DNA of 64,000 nt from Palsa-1400 sp036501625 (GTDB lineage Bacteria; Verrucomicrobiota; Verrucomicrobiia; Limisphaerales; Palsa-1400), in assembly GCA_036501625.1 (NCBI GenBank), contig DASXZY010000006.1, positions 1 to 64,000 on the forward strand, given 5' to 3'. Position numbers and translations under genes: made by a program. Below the pieces are notes generated by a model, which was not told where the DNA came from, searched no databases, and saw nothing but the letters and a program-made list of their open reading frames with translations. Below are positions 27,601-35,719 of the stretch, one piece after another (position 1 is the first letter of the stretch; every line of letters begins with the position of its first letter).

Positions 27601-29781
27601 GCTATAACTGGTGTTGGTTCCGGTTCCCGCATACGAATACGCGGCGGCGTAGTAAGTTGCGCCCGGCACAATGTTGCTCACGGTGACGCTGGTGTTGGTC
27701 CCGACGCTCACCATCGAGTAACCGGCGCCCGGCAGCGCGCTGCCCAATCCGTAGCTGGCGTTGCCCGTGTAAGTGAAGCCATCGGCGGGAATTTCTTTGA
27801 CAAGATTCGTGCCCGCCCACATCGCCACGGCGCTGCCCGCGCTGCCGGCCCCTGGCGTCCAGGAGAGCGAAAGCGACTCGTCCGCGTTGGCGGCTATTGT
27901 GAGATTCGACGCGGGCGAAGGCGCGGCGGCGAAGGTTGCGTTGGATTCGTTAATGCTGAAATTGCCGAACGACACTCCCAATTGCCCGGCAAACGTGGCG
28001 TGCATGATGCCCACCTGCAACGGCAGCCCGGCCAAGTCCGTGCGCGTCAAAGTTGTGCCGTTGACAGGTCCGGGAAACGTTTTCAATTCCCACGGAGACG
28101 CCGAATTAGTGCGCTGGTAAAAGAGGAAATTGGTGCCATGCACGCGGTCAATCCGCACCCAATAAGCGCCGTTGGGGTAATCGCCGGGATTGATGGGCGT
28201 CACGCCGCCATTGACATTGTTGCGGAGGTAATTGGCGTAATTATATTCGTCGAAGCGGGTCCAGGAGACGAAATTTTCCGAGCCGTTGTAGGCGTTGCCG
28301 TTTGGCTCGAACGCGCGCGCTTGCAACCCGGCCGTATTGAATCCGGCGGCGTTAAACGGCGTATTGATTTGAACGACCGCCGAGAAATCGCCGGGGACGA
28401 CCTTGAACAGGAAGAAGCCGTCGTCGCCCGCGCCTTCCCAGGCGGTGCCCGTGGTCTGGAGCGTGAGCGCGCCGGAGGTCGAGATATTGGCATCGCATTG
28501 AATGGTGGAGGCGTCTCCTCCGGCCGTGTTGTTGAATTCGCCGCTGCCAAAATAGACGCCGTCCCAAATGGTGCCAACGAGGCCGTTTTGCAAATAGTTG
28601 ACACTACTGTTGAAGTTATCAATCCATGTGACCGAATTTCCGCCGCCGCCGCCGGAGGCCGGAATGGAAAAGCTGCCCGTGGCGGCCGCATGGGAATATG
28701 TGAGCGAGTTGCCCAAGCCTGAATACGAGAACGCCGCCGCGTAATACGTGGTTCCCGCTGCCAGATTGGTCACCGTCACATTCGTGCCCGCGCCGGAATA
28801 CACGACGTAATAATTAACGGCTGGCAAACTGCTTCCCAATCCGTAACTGGCATTGCCGGTGTAGCTGGTTCCGTTGGCCGGCTGCTCCTGGGTGGCCGAA
28901 GTTCCCAACCACAACACGACCACGCTCCCGGTTCCGCTGCCGGGCATCCACGAAAGAGCGGCCGTGCCATTCGTATTGGCCAGCGCCGTCAAAGCCGTGT
29001 CCGCCGATGGCGCCAACAACGCCTCCTGATTGGAAACCGTCAAACTAAAACTTGCAAACTGGGCCGGCAAACTCGCGTTGGCGAAATCAGCCTGTTCAAT
29101 CCCGGCCTCCAGCGGCAGTCCTGCCAAGTCGGCACGAGTCAGCGACGCGACGTTCGTCCAGGCGGCCGTGGCCGGCCCGCGTTCGAAGAATTTGAAATTG
29201 TTGCCCGCGCGAGTGATGCGCAGCCAGTAATTGGTGTTGGGGTAAACGCCTTCGCCCGTATCCGTCTTGGCGCCGTTGACGTTGTTCTTGAGCATGTTGG
29301 CGATGTTGTAATTGCTGAAACGCGCCCACAAAAATGAGTTCTCCGCGTTGTTCGGCTCCGGCGCGCCGCCCGCTCCAAAGGCCCGCACCATCAGGCCGGG
29401 CAGGTTGTAGGCATTGCTGTTGAAGGGCGTCACCACGCGCACACTCATGTCGAAATCGCCCGTGATGACCTTGAACAGCAGGAAACCATCATCCGCGGCA
29501 TTCTCCCAATCCGTGTTGATGCTCGTGACCGAGAGTGTGCCGGCGGCAGTGATATTCGCATTGGCCACGGAAACGGCGCCGGGCGAGCCATCCGTGCCCG
29601 TTGCGTCGGCGATGGAACTTGAGCCGAGGTAAACTCCATCCCACATCGTTCCGGCCACGCCAGCGGTCAAATAATTGGCCGAGACATCAAAGTTATCTGT
29701 GTATGTGACTTGGGCTGGCAAGCTCTGGATGGCCAGCAGAAACCAAATTACCCATCCCCTTGGAAACCGAATCGTTTTCAT
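24676..29781 (-). CDS. Giant secreted protein: two jelly-roll modules, fibronectin-III-like repeats and a DUF5695 domain (paralogue 3)
   Basis: The ATG at 29781 gives 1701 residues with a signal peptide (WVIWFLLAIQSLPAQ). The 6-residue longer frame would need TTG. Two jelly-roll modules (about 25-255 and 384-610) share TDNF/IDNF, WDGVYFG, DDGF(L)LFKV and YP.(T)NYW(L)RI with the three modules of 2140-5922. Each is followed by a fibronectin-like repeat containing SYTGNASYGLGS. A short YWLQYSDSL...FYRIVQ domain (about 750-815) leads into the DUF5695 part (820-1701). That part is nearly collinear with 17802-20540 (YMTQMGGWGLLDYAL, MNTGTAASDYGFW, DDPIFGRFCFGG). It appears to be the substrate-binding version of the same enzyme. 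It lies 83 nt downstream of the GH31 gene and 3 nt before the metallopeptidase gene. Confidence 0.65.
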   Translation of the reverse strand: MKTIRFPRGWVIWFLLAIQSLPAQVTYTDNFDVSANYLTAGVAGTMWDGVYLGSSSIADATGTDGSPGAVSVANANITAAGTLSVTSINTDWENAADDGFLLFKVITGDFDMSVRVVTPFNSNAYNLPGLMVRAFGAGGAPEPNNAENSFLWARFSNYNIANMLKNNVNGAKTDTGEGVYPNTNYWLRITRAGNNFKFFERGPATAAWTNVASLTRADLAGLPLEAGIEQADFANASLPAQFASFSLTVSNQEALLAPSADTALTALANTNGTAALSWMPGSGTGSVVVLWLGTSATQEQPANGTSYTGNASYGLGSSLPAVNYYVVYSGAGTNVTVTNLAAGTTYYAAAFSYSGLGNSLTYSHAAATGSFSIPASGGGGGNSVTWIDNFNSSVNYLQNGLVGTIWDGVYFGSGEFNNTAGGDASTIQCDANISTSGALTLQTTGTAWEGAGDDGFFLFKVVPGDFSAVVQINTPFNAAGFNTAGLQARAFEPNGNAYNGSENFVSWTRFDEYNYANYLRNNVNGGVTPINPGDYPNGAYWVRIDRVHGTNFLFYQRTNSASPWELKTFPGPVNGTTLTRTDLAGLPLQVGIMHATFAGQLGVSFGNFSINESNATFAAAPSPASNLTIAANADESLSLSWTPGAGSAGSAVAMWAGTNLVKEIPADGFTYTGNASYGLGSALPGAGYSMVSVGTNTSVTVSNIVPGATYYAAAYSYAGTGTNTSYSRTPAMAGLAVPFRGVSSGVVLSNGDVLVTFTSNPGEWYWLQYSDSLSPANWQNIGPLPAIATNLLMTLAHRGGAGVTERFYRIVQMDPEFGTQTGNGVITSLTRTDDATSTEYLSGSLGAVMINYGVNGANWSTAYTSPLSGATASYSNSPDGTVRMAHYQMTSGLNGPLVMESDFAMQQSFFTWTLGFTNLGTTPVIIGDIALQFPMNTAAPQYTSSVFKHSVISGDGSFIFWMRNNSVGPYLLMTPATNTGFEYWDTLGNSGGDGYEAYIHSAVSGPLAEAEFPTVTNSNARWRLPNTTLTLAPGASTNYTVKFQWASDYNGVRQALVNEGKVDVRVVPGMTLPTNLFGEIAFNTIQQINSITPEFPEATQLEHLGTNGSYQLYKVQFSQLGENMLTINYGANQVMYLEFMMTEPPETLFKKRAAFLVSHQQWAGITNWFNGLFADWNENDQVRNSPINYDTISGFVVYEVASDDAGESRPAYMGEKESVYPVQSEVSALDLYITNFVWPPGPTGGMQRKTNESDAYGVYGINDWHELRQANSLSLGRTYDYPHMVDMWYSMYKVAKYNPQITTAWAATNYLQAAWGTALAMYTVANAGPSTPGLMSEVVYPDVLTALHNEGMTSQEAQLRPYWESKVAYYATGNPNLFGSEYGFDSTGFEATEAFAKYALTHAGSDAIMGSANPALFLQESSNFMYTEVTANMFDRGFLETPYYHYGSDFRAGGSDNFCLSYMTQMGGWGLLDYALNYATNFPDFLRLGYGSYLAGWGIMNTGTAASDYGFWYHGTNNDGACGGGYEPQAAFNTWLGQPTHRGPWYYSAEQNLGFCGAVRSAATIVADDPIFGRFCFGGTLATNGSAMNIIPLDGIRRRFHALLAGGTRHVMLDADRFASNQPVMLNSDLSAITMQIESDNPGAHIAPLHLSAASAVSYAIVANAITVASGALPAGQDVIVQLPVAAGANVSPETFSISYN

Positions 29782-29864
29782 GGCTAACCTTATTTTCAAG
29801 GAGGCGGCAGAACTGTCTAGGTTCGGTCATACACCCCCTTTGTGCAAAGACGCCCAATCGCGGG

Positions 29865-32099
29865 TTATAGCTTCACTTCCAGCTTGCTGCCCGCGAAGGA
29901 TGCGGTTTGGGGCGGAGCGCCGCTGCCGGCCAATTCCACGGTGTATTCCCTTGCGCCGCCCGGCCATTTTTTCATGCGCGCATCCGGTTCGATGGTCAAT
30001 TCCTTCGCCTTGTCGTTCCAATGGAAATGAATCCAGACCGTGCTTGGGTCCGAGCCATCGCGATAGCCAAGGCTCTGGCCGTCGTCATCGTAAAGAGTAA
30101 AATCGCCATCGGCGCCGGAATAAATTCGCAGCGTGGCCGGCCCGGAGGCGGGCTGGGCCGTGTATTGGCGCACCGGGTCCAGCGGAATGATTGCGCCCGC
30201 GCGCGCGTAAATCGGCATGGTGGCCAGATCGACGGGCCGGTTCAGCCATTTTCCGCCTTCGACTTTTTCGCCCGTCCACCAATCGTGCCACGTCCCGGCC
30301 GGGAGATAAAGATGGCGGCTGGCTGCGCCTTTTTCCACGACCGGCGCCACAAGCAAATCGCGCCCCCAAAGGTATTCATCGCCGATTTTGGCGGCTTCGG
30401 AGTCTTTGGGATAATGCAGCCAGAGAGCGCGCATGGCGGGCAAGCCGAAGTCGGCGGATTGCCGCATTAGGGTGTAATTGTAAGGAAGCAGCCGGTAGCG
30501 CAATTCCAGGTATTGGCGGCAAATGGATTCAATTTTGTCATTGTGCAATTCGCTGTGGTCGATCACATCGCGGCTTTCAATCGGCCCCGTCTCGCCGGTA
30601 TTCCAGCCCCACGGCAGCCGGAGATGCCACGTGCGGCCGTGCGAGCGAAAGAGCGGGTTGAAGGCCGCGAATTCAAACCATCGCGCGTAAAGCTCGCCCG
30701 TCAATTCGCGCGTCGGCACAAATCCGCCGATGTCCGATCCCCAAAACGGCGTCAGGCTCAACGAACTGTTCAGGCCCACCGGCACGTGCGCCGCCAGCGT
30801 GGCCCAGCGGGATTGCGTGTCTCCGGACCAAATCCAGCCGCCATAACGGGAGGCGCCGGCGCAGCCGTTGCGGTTGAGACTCCACGGGCGCGTGTTGGGA
30901 CGGGCCTGCAACGGCCCCTCGTAATAGCACAAGTGCCGCGCCAAACGGGCTTCGACGGGCAATTCGTCGCCGTCGTCAGGCCACCAGCCATCCACGCCGA
31001 GGGCCATGTCCGGCAGGTGCCGCTTCCAATAATTGCCGATGTAAAAGGGGCTGTCGGATGTCTCCGCCATGGTCGAGCCGAAGAGATTGCTGGGGGCCGC
31101 GTTAATGTGCAAAACGACCTTGAAGTTCAAATCGTGCAGGGCTTTGATTTGTTCCGCGGGATGGGGAAAGGAATCGGGATTAAATTCCAACGAGCCGTGC
31201 CCCATATTCCAGCCCAGCGGGCAGTAGCCGGTGCCGAGATAAATCAAGGCGTCGCACGGCAGCTTTTTGTCACGGAATTCGCGCGCGATGTTAAGCGCGT
31301 CGTCCGGCCCGGCCAGAGTGCGATGCGACTGGATGTAGCCCATGACCCATTTGGGCGGCATGACCGGATAGCCTGTCAAACGAACGTATTCCGCGAGGGC
31401 ATCGGCCGGCTCGTCAATTTCGGAAATGTAAATGGCGAGCGGCTCGCGGCCCAGGCCACGGCGGCGCGGAACGAAACGGCCTCGCTGCTCCCGCAAATCA
31501 AATTGCCCCCACGGACTGCGCGTGAACATCGACCATCCGTCCGCCCCAATCAGGAACGGCACCGGAATGGTCGCGCCGTGCGTGGCGAGCAGGCCGGGGC
31601 CGCCGTGCTGGCCGTTGATCATCTGGTAATTAGTGCCGCGCCGGTCAAATTGATGCTCGCCTTCGCCCAATCCATACACGGGGGCGTCCGTGTGAAAACT
31701 CATCACGCCATTGGAGTCGTCATCGAAAGCGAGTTCCTGCAACAGGGTGCCGTCCGCGCGATGGATGGATATGGCCAGCGGCCGCGTCTTGATGGTGAAG
31801 CGCATTTGGCCGGCCTGGACTTCCTGCGCGCCGTCGATGTCGCGCCCCCGAAATTTCTCGTTGACTGAAAAAGAGATGAATGCCGCGCTCGCCGGAATGG
31901 CCCTTGGCCGCCCCTGTTCATCCAGCGGGGCGATGACAAGTTGCGCCGTTCGCCCGCTAATTTCGCCCGCGGAAAGTTCGCAATTCGCGCCCGCCCAAAC
32001 CACCGGAGCCGCTCCGCATATCCGCGCCACGCAAATCAGCCCGGCGCACGCCATGAAAAGCGCCCGAACAAAAGCCGTGGGATGCGTGCGATGATTCAT
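29865..32099 (-). CDS. GH31 family glycoside hydrolase (alpha-xylosidase/alpha-glucosidase type), secreted
   Basis: The start at 32099 opens on a signal peptide (FVRALFMACAGLICVARICGA) and gives 744 residues. An N-terminal beta-sandwich with LGEGEHQFDRRG is followed by the GH31 barrel. GVDGWWPDDGDELP aligns position by position with the GVDCFKTDFGERIP nucleophile segment of E. coli alpha-xylosidase YicI, making Asp375 the nucleophile candidate. WSGDTQSRW carries the acid/base Asp, and TPFWGSDIGGF is the downstream GH31 signature. A DUF5110-like beta domain (LRIYSGADGDFTLYDDDG) closes the protein. GH31 enzymes act with retention on alpha-linked xylose, glucose or galactose; the substrate here is not decided. 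It is the first gene of the minus-strand part of the degradative locus, 45 nt after the VOC gene. Confidence 0.9.
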   Translation of the reverse strand: MNHRTHPTAFVRALFMACAGLICVARICGAAPVVWAGANCELSAGEISGRTAQLVIAPLDEQGRPRAIPASAAFISFSVNEKFRGRDIDGAQEVQAGQMRFTIKTRPLAISIHRADGTLLQELAFDDDSNGVMSFHTDAPVYGLGEGEHQFDRRGTNYQMINGQHGGPGLLATHGATIPVPFLIGADGWSMFTRSPWGQFDLREQRGRFVPRRRGLGREPLAIYISEIDEPADALAEYVRLTGYPVMPPKWVMGYIQSHRTLAGPDDALNIAREFRDKKLPCDALIYLGTGYCPLGWNMGHGSLEFNPDSFPHPAEQIKALHDLNFKVVLHINAAPSNLFGSTMAETSDSPFYIGNYWKRHLPDMALGVDGWWPDDGDELPVEARLARHLCYYEGPLQARPNTRPWSLNRNGCAGASRYGGWIWSGDTQSRWATLAAHVPVGLNSSLSLTPFWGSDIGGFVPTRELTGELYARWFEFAAFNPLFRSHGRTWHLRLPWGWNTGETGPIESRDVIDHSELHNDKIESICRQYLELRYRLLPYNYTLMRQSADFGLPAMRALWLHYPKDSEAAKIGDEYLWGRDLLVAPVVEKGAASRHLYLPAGTWHDWWTGEKVEGGKWLNRPVDLATMPIYARAGAIIPLDPVRQYTAQPASGPATLRIYSGADGDFTLYDDDGQSLGYRDGSDPSTVWIHFHWNDKAKELTIEPDARMKKWPGGAREYTVELAGSGAPPQTASFAGSKLEVKL

Positions 32100-32143
32100 T
32101 GATGGCAACAACGTAAAACCTCGCGCCGCGCCGGTCAAGATTG

Positions 32144-32551
32144 CTAAAGCTTCTTTTGAATCAGCCAGTGGTGCCCGCCCGGATCAATGACTGTTCCCTG
32201 ACGGTAGCCATAATCGTAATCTTGCACTGCCTTGGCTTCCTGGGCGCCGGCCGCGACCGCCTGCTTCATCACGCTGGCGGGGTCATCCACGAAAAGGCCC
32301 ATGAGGAAGGTCGTGCCTTTGAGTGTTGCCGGACTCGATTCGCCAGAGCCAGGCATTTCTTCGTGCAGATGAAACATCGCGCGGCCGATGGCCATCTCAG
32401 CGACATGCACGCTTCCATCCGGGTTGCTCCAGCGGCGCAATTCAATCGCGCCGAAGGCGGCCTTGTAAAATTCCATCCCGGCCAGGACATCGTTCAGGAT
32501 CAACTGCGGCGCGAAAAAAGGCGCCTCGAACGGTTGGAAGTCGTTGTTCAT
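32144..32551 (-). CDS. VOC (glyoxalase/PhnB-like) family protein
   Basis: The product has 135 residues in two beta-alpha-beta-beta-beta halves: LILNDVLAGMEFYKAAFGAIELRRW then LFVDDPASVMKQAVAAGA, ending IDPGGHHWLIQKK. The pattern is that of the PhnB/glyoxalase-related VOC proteins that use a metal-bound scaffold for isomerase, dioxygenase or resistance functions. The specific reaction cannot be read from the sequence. It lies 42 nt after the RND pump gene on the same strand and may be the last gene of that transcript. No signal peptide is present. Confidence 0.85.
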   Translation of the reverse strand: MNNDFQPFEAPFFAPQLILNDVLAGMEFYKAAFGAIELRRWSNPDGSVHVAEMAIGRAMFHLHEEMPGSGESSPATLKGTTFLMGLFVDDPASVMKQAVAAGAQEAKAVQDYDYGYRQGTVIDPGGHHWLIQKKL

Positions 32552-32593
32552 GTTGCTTATTTACGCCGAACACGCGAAAAGGGCAATCCGCGC

Positions 32594-35500
32594 CTACACC
32601 TCCAAACGGTCGCCGGAGCGGGCCACCAGCAGGTAAAGGGCTGGCATCAAGAAAATGCTGATCAGCAGCCGCGAGAACAGGCCGCTTACGATGACCAGCG
32701 CGAAGGGGCGCTGGGAATCGGTGCCGACACCTGTGGCCAGGGCAGCCGGCAACAGGCCCAGCGCGGCTACCAGCGCTGTCATCATGATCGGGCGCAGCCG
32801 CAAAATGGCGCCTTCGCGCGCGGCCTGCCGGATGCTTGTGCCATCGCGCCGCAATTCGTTCACGTAAGAAATATACACGACAGCGGTCTGCACCGAGACG
32901 CCGAACAGCGCGAGAAATCCAATGCCCGATGAAACGGAAAAGGACGTTCCGGTCAGCCACAGCGCCAGGATGCCGCCGACGGGCGCCGAGAGCAGCACGC
33001 CCAGCACCGTGATGAACGGAAATTTCAAATTGCTGTAGAGCGCGAACAGGATCAGGAAAATCAGGAACAACGTCAGCGGCAGGACGACGTTTAGTTCGTG
33101 CCGCGATTCCGTGTATTCCGTGTATTCGCCGCCCCAATCCGCGCGATAGCCGGGCGGCAATTTCACCTTTGCCTCGACCTGTTTCATGGCGTCCTGAACC
33201 GCGCCCGCCAAGTCGCGCCCTTCCACAGAAAACTGCACGCCGATGTAGCGCGAGTTATTCTGCCGGTAAATAAACGAGGCGCCGTTGGTTTCCTGGATGT
33301 CCGCCAATTCGCCGAGCGGGATTTGCGAGCCGGTTGGCGTGGAGACCAGGATGCGCCGGATTTCCTCCGGGTTGTCGCGATACTGCTGTTCGAGGCGCAC
33401 GACCAGGTCGAATTGCTTTTCGCCTTGCACGACCTGCGTCGCGACGTCCCCGCCGATGGCCGCCTGAATCAAGGCGTTGATGTCCGCGACGTTGATGCCG
33501 TAGCGCGCAATCTTGTCGCGATTGATGTTGATGGTCAGGCTGGGCTGGCCCAATTCCTGGACCAGCGTGACATCTTTGATGCCGCGAACCTGCTCCACGA
33601 TTTTTTTGATGGCCCGGCCCTTTTGCTCCAGCGTCTGGAGGTCGGCGCCGAAGACTTTGACGGCCAGCGAGCTTTTCAATCCCGTTTCCGCCTCATCGAC
33701 CGCGTCCTCGGCCGGCTGGGTGTAGTTAAAAATGATGCCGGGGAAAACCTCAAGTTTCTTGTTGATGGCCTCGATCAATTGCGGCTTGGTGCGATACGGC
33801 CCGGTCCATTGCGCGTAGGGCTTGAGGCCGACGTAAAATTCCACATTGAAAAAGCCCGTGGGGTCCGTGCCATCGTCGGGCCGGCCATGTTCGTCGGCGA
33901 CGGTCGTGACTTGCGGAAAGGAGCGCAGAATCTCGCGTATGCGCGGCGGCAGCTTGCTCGATTCGTCAAACGAAATGGTGTAGGGCATGGTCGCGCGCAC
34001 CCACAAGGCGCCTTCGTCGAGATGCGGCATGAATTCCGCGCCGATTCGCGGAACGAGCAGCAGCGAGCCGCCCACCAGAATGGCCGAAGCCAGCGTCGTG
34101 GCCCAGGGATGCGCCAGGCAAATATCCAGCCCCGCCGTGTAAATTGATTTGATGCCCTCGAACACCACGTTGCGCCGCTCCCGCACGCCTTTGCGCATGG
34201 CCCAGGAACAGAGCACCGGCAGCACCGTCAGCGTCAATACGAGCGAGCCGATCAGCGCGAAGATCATCGTGTCGGCCATCGGCTTGAACAATTTGCCCGA
34301 AGGCCCGGACAGCACGTAAATCGGCAGGAAGCCCGCCACGATCACCGCCACCGCGTAAAAGATCGGCCGGTCCACTTCCGCCGCCGCCATGATGATGACG
34401 TGCTGGATGCCGATCGATTCGCCCTTTCGCACATTGGCCCGGCGGAAAATATTCTCGACCATGACCACGGCGCCGTCCACCAGAATTCCGAAATCGACTG
34501 CGCCGATGGAAAGAAGATTGGCGGAAACATCCTGCGCGTGCAGGCAGATGAACGCGAACAGCAGCGCCAGCGGAATCGCCACCGCCACGATCAGCCCGGC
34601 GCGGATGTCATACAAAAAGAAAACCAGCACGACGACGACCAGCAGCATCCCCCGCAGCAAATTCGACTCGACAGTATCGGTGGTCAGGGCGATCAAATCG
34701 CTGCGGTCGTAAAACGGCAGCACTTTCACATCCTTGGGCAGGATTTGTTCGTTGAGTTCCTTGGCTTTGGCCTCCACGCCTTTGAGAACATTTTGGGTTT
34801 GCTCGCCAGTGCGCATCAAAATGACGCCTTCCACCGCGTCGTCCTGGTTCATGTAGCCGAATTGCCCCAGGCGCGGCGCGTGGCCGATCACGACCCGCCC
34901 CACATCCTTGACCAGGATGGGAGTTCCGTCATGGACGGCCAGGACGACCTTTTCAATGTCTTCGGGAGTGCGCAAGAGGCCGAGGCCGCGCACGTAATAA
35001 AATTGGCCGCCCTGCGAATAAAATCCGCCGCCGGCATTGCCGTTGTTTGCGGTCAGCGCGCTTTCCACCTGCGCCACCGACAGCCCGACGGAGGCGATTT
35101 TAATCGGGTCTAGCAAAACTTGATACTGCATGGTTTCCCCGCCCAACCCCGAATCATCCGCCACGCCGGGCACCGATTTGAACTGCCGCTCCACGATCCA
35201 GTCGTCAATGATTTTCAGTTCCATGGCCGTGCGGTCCGGGCTTTGCATCACGTAGCGATAAATCAGGCCCGACGGCGAGGACAGCGGCGAGACCGATGGC
35301 GTCACGCCACTGGGCAAACTCAGGTCCAGGATGCGATTATAGACCTGTTCGCGCGCGAAGTAATTGTCGATGCCATCGCGAAAAGTCATGATGACATCGG
35401 AAAGCCCGTATAACGAAATCGAGCGCAGCACCGACATTTTCGGGATGCCGTTCATTTCGACTTCGACCGGGACGGTGATCAGCCGCTCCACTTCTTCGGC

Positions 35501-35719
35501 GGCGTGTCCCGGCCATTGAGTGATGACCTCGACCATCGGCGGCGAGAGATCGGGATAGGCATCGACGGAAAGGCGGTCAAGAGACCACGCGCCGGCGCCC
35601 ATCAGCACGACTGTCATTAGAATGACCAGGAAGCGCTGCCGCAGCGACGACGCCACAATGCGGTGGATCATTGAGGCTGTCCGCGGCGTGGTTTCGGGTG
35701 GCGGCAGTGTGTCGCTCAT
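32594..35719 (-). CDS. RND efflux pump, heavy-metal (CzcA/CusA) subfamily
   Basis: At 1041 residues it matches full-length RND pumps: twelve predicted membrane spans with two large periplasmic loops. The first loop starts with VDAYPDLSPPMVEV..WPG and ERLITVPVE. The fourth span carries DFGILVDGAVVMVEN, the charged proton-relay motif typical of the HME subfamily. The Met residues of the CusA copper/silver site are not preserved at the matching loop positions (FFNVEFYVGLKPYAQW, QPAEDAVDEAETG), so Cu/Ag specificity is unlikely. The latter segment is closer to CzcA, though CzcA has RFNEL there. The ATG overlaps the adaptor stop by 4 nt. With adaptor and TolC-like genes it forms a complete tripartite exporter. 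The substrate is unknown, a divalent cation being the family default. Confidence 0.9.
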   Translation of the reverse strand: MSDTLPPPETTPRTASMIHRIVASSLRQRFLVILMTVVLMGAGAWSLDRLSVDAYPDLSPPMVEVITQWPGHAAEEVERLITVPVEVEMNGIPKMSVLRSISLYGLSDVIMTFRDGIDNYFAREQVYNRILDLSLPSGVTPSVSPLSSPSGLIYRYVMQSPDRTAMELKIIDDWIVERQFKSVPGVADDSGLGGETMQYQVLLDPIKIASVGLSVAQVESALTANNGNAGGGFYSQGGQFYYVRGLGLLRTPEDIEKVVLAVHDGTPILVKDVGRVVIGHAPRLGQFGYMNQDDAVEGVILMRTGEQTQNVLKGVEAKAKELNEQILPKDVKVLPFYDRSDLIALTTDTVESNLLRGMLLVVVVLVFFLYDIRAGLIVAVAIPLALLFAFICLHAQDVSANLLSIGAVDFGILVDGAVVMVENIFRRANVRKGESIGIQHVIIMAAAEVDRPIFYAVAVIVAGFLPIYVLSGPSGKLFKPMADTMIFALIGSLVLTLTVLPVLCSWAMRKGVRERRNVVFEGIKSIYTAGLDICLAHPWATTLASAILVGGSLLLVPRIGAEFMPHLDEGALWVRATMPYTISFDESSKLPPRIREILRSFPQVTTVADEHGRPDDGTDPTGFFNVEFYVGLKPYAQWTGPYRTKPQLIEAINKKLEVFPGIIFNYTQPAEDAVDEAETGLKSSLAVKVFGADLQTLEQKGRAIKKIVEQVRGIKDVTLVQELGQPSLTININRDKIARYGINVADINALIQAAIGGDVATQVVQGEKQFDLVVRLEQQYRDNPEEIRRILVSTPTGSQIPLGELADIQETNGASFIYRQNNSRYIGVQFSVEGRDLAGAVQDAMKQVEAKVKLPPGYRADWGGEYTEYTESRHELNVVLPLTLFLIFLILFALYSNLKFPFITVLGVLLSAPVGGILALWLTGTSFSVSSGIGFLALFGVSVQTAVVYISYVNELRRDGTSIRQAAREGAILRLRPIMMTALVAALGLLPAALATGVGTDSQRPFALVIVSGLFSRLLISIFLMPALYLLVARSGDRLEV

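Noticed and set aside
27124..28722. Plus-strand open frame (532 codons) inside the giant jelly-roll/DUF5695 gene
   Set aside because: It covers repeated jelly-roll modules that read correctly only on the minus strand.
29838..29849. CTTTG-TG-CAAAG dyad upstream of the giant DUF5695 gene, compared with the dyad at 61-76
   Set aside because: The arms are in the opposite order and shorter, so they are not two copies of one operator.
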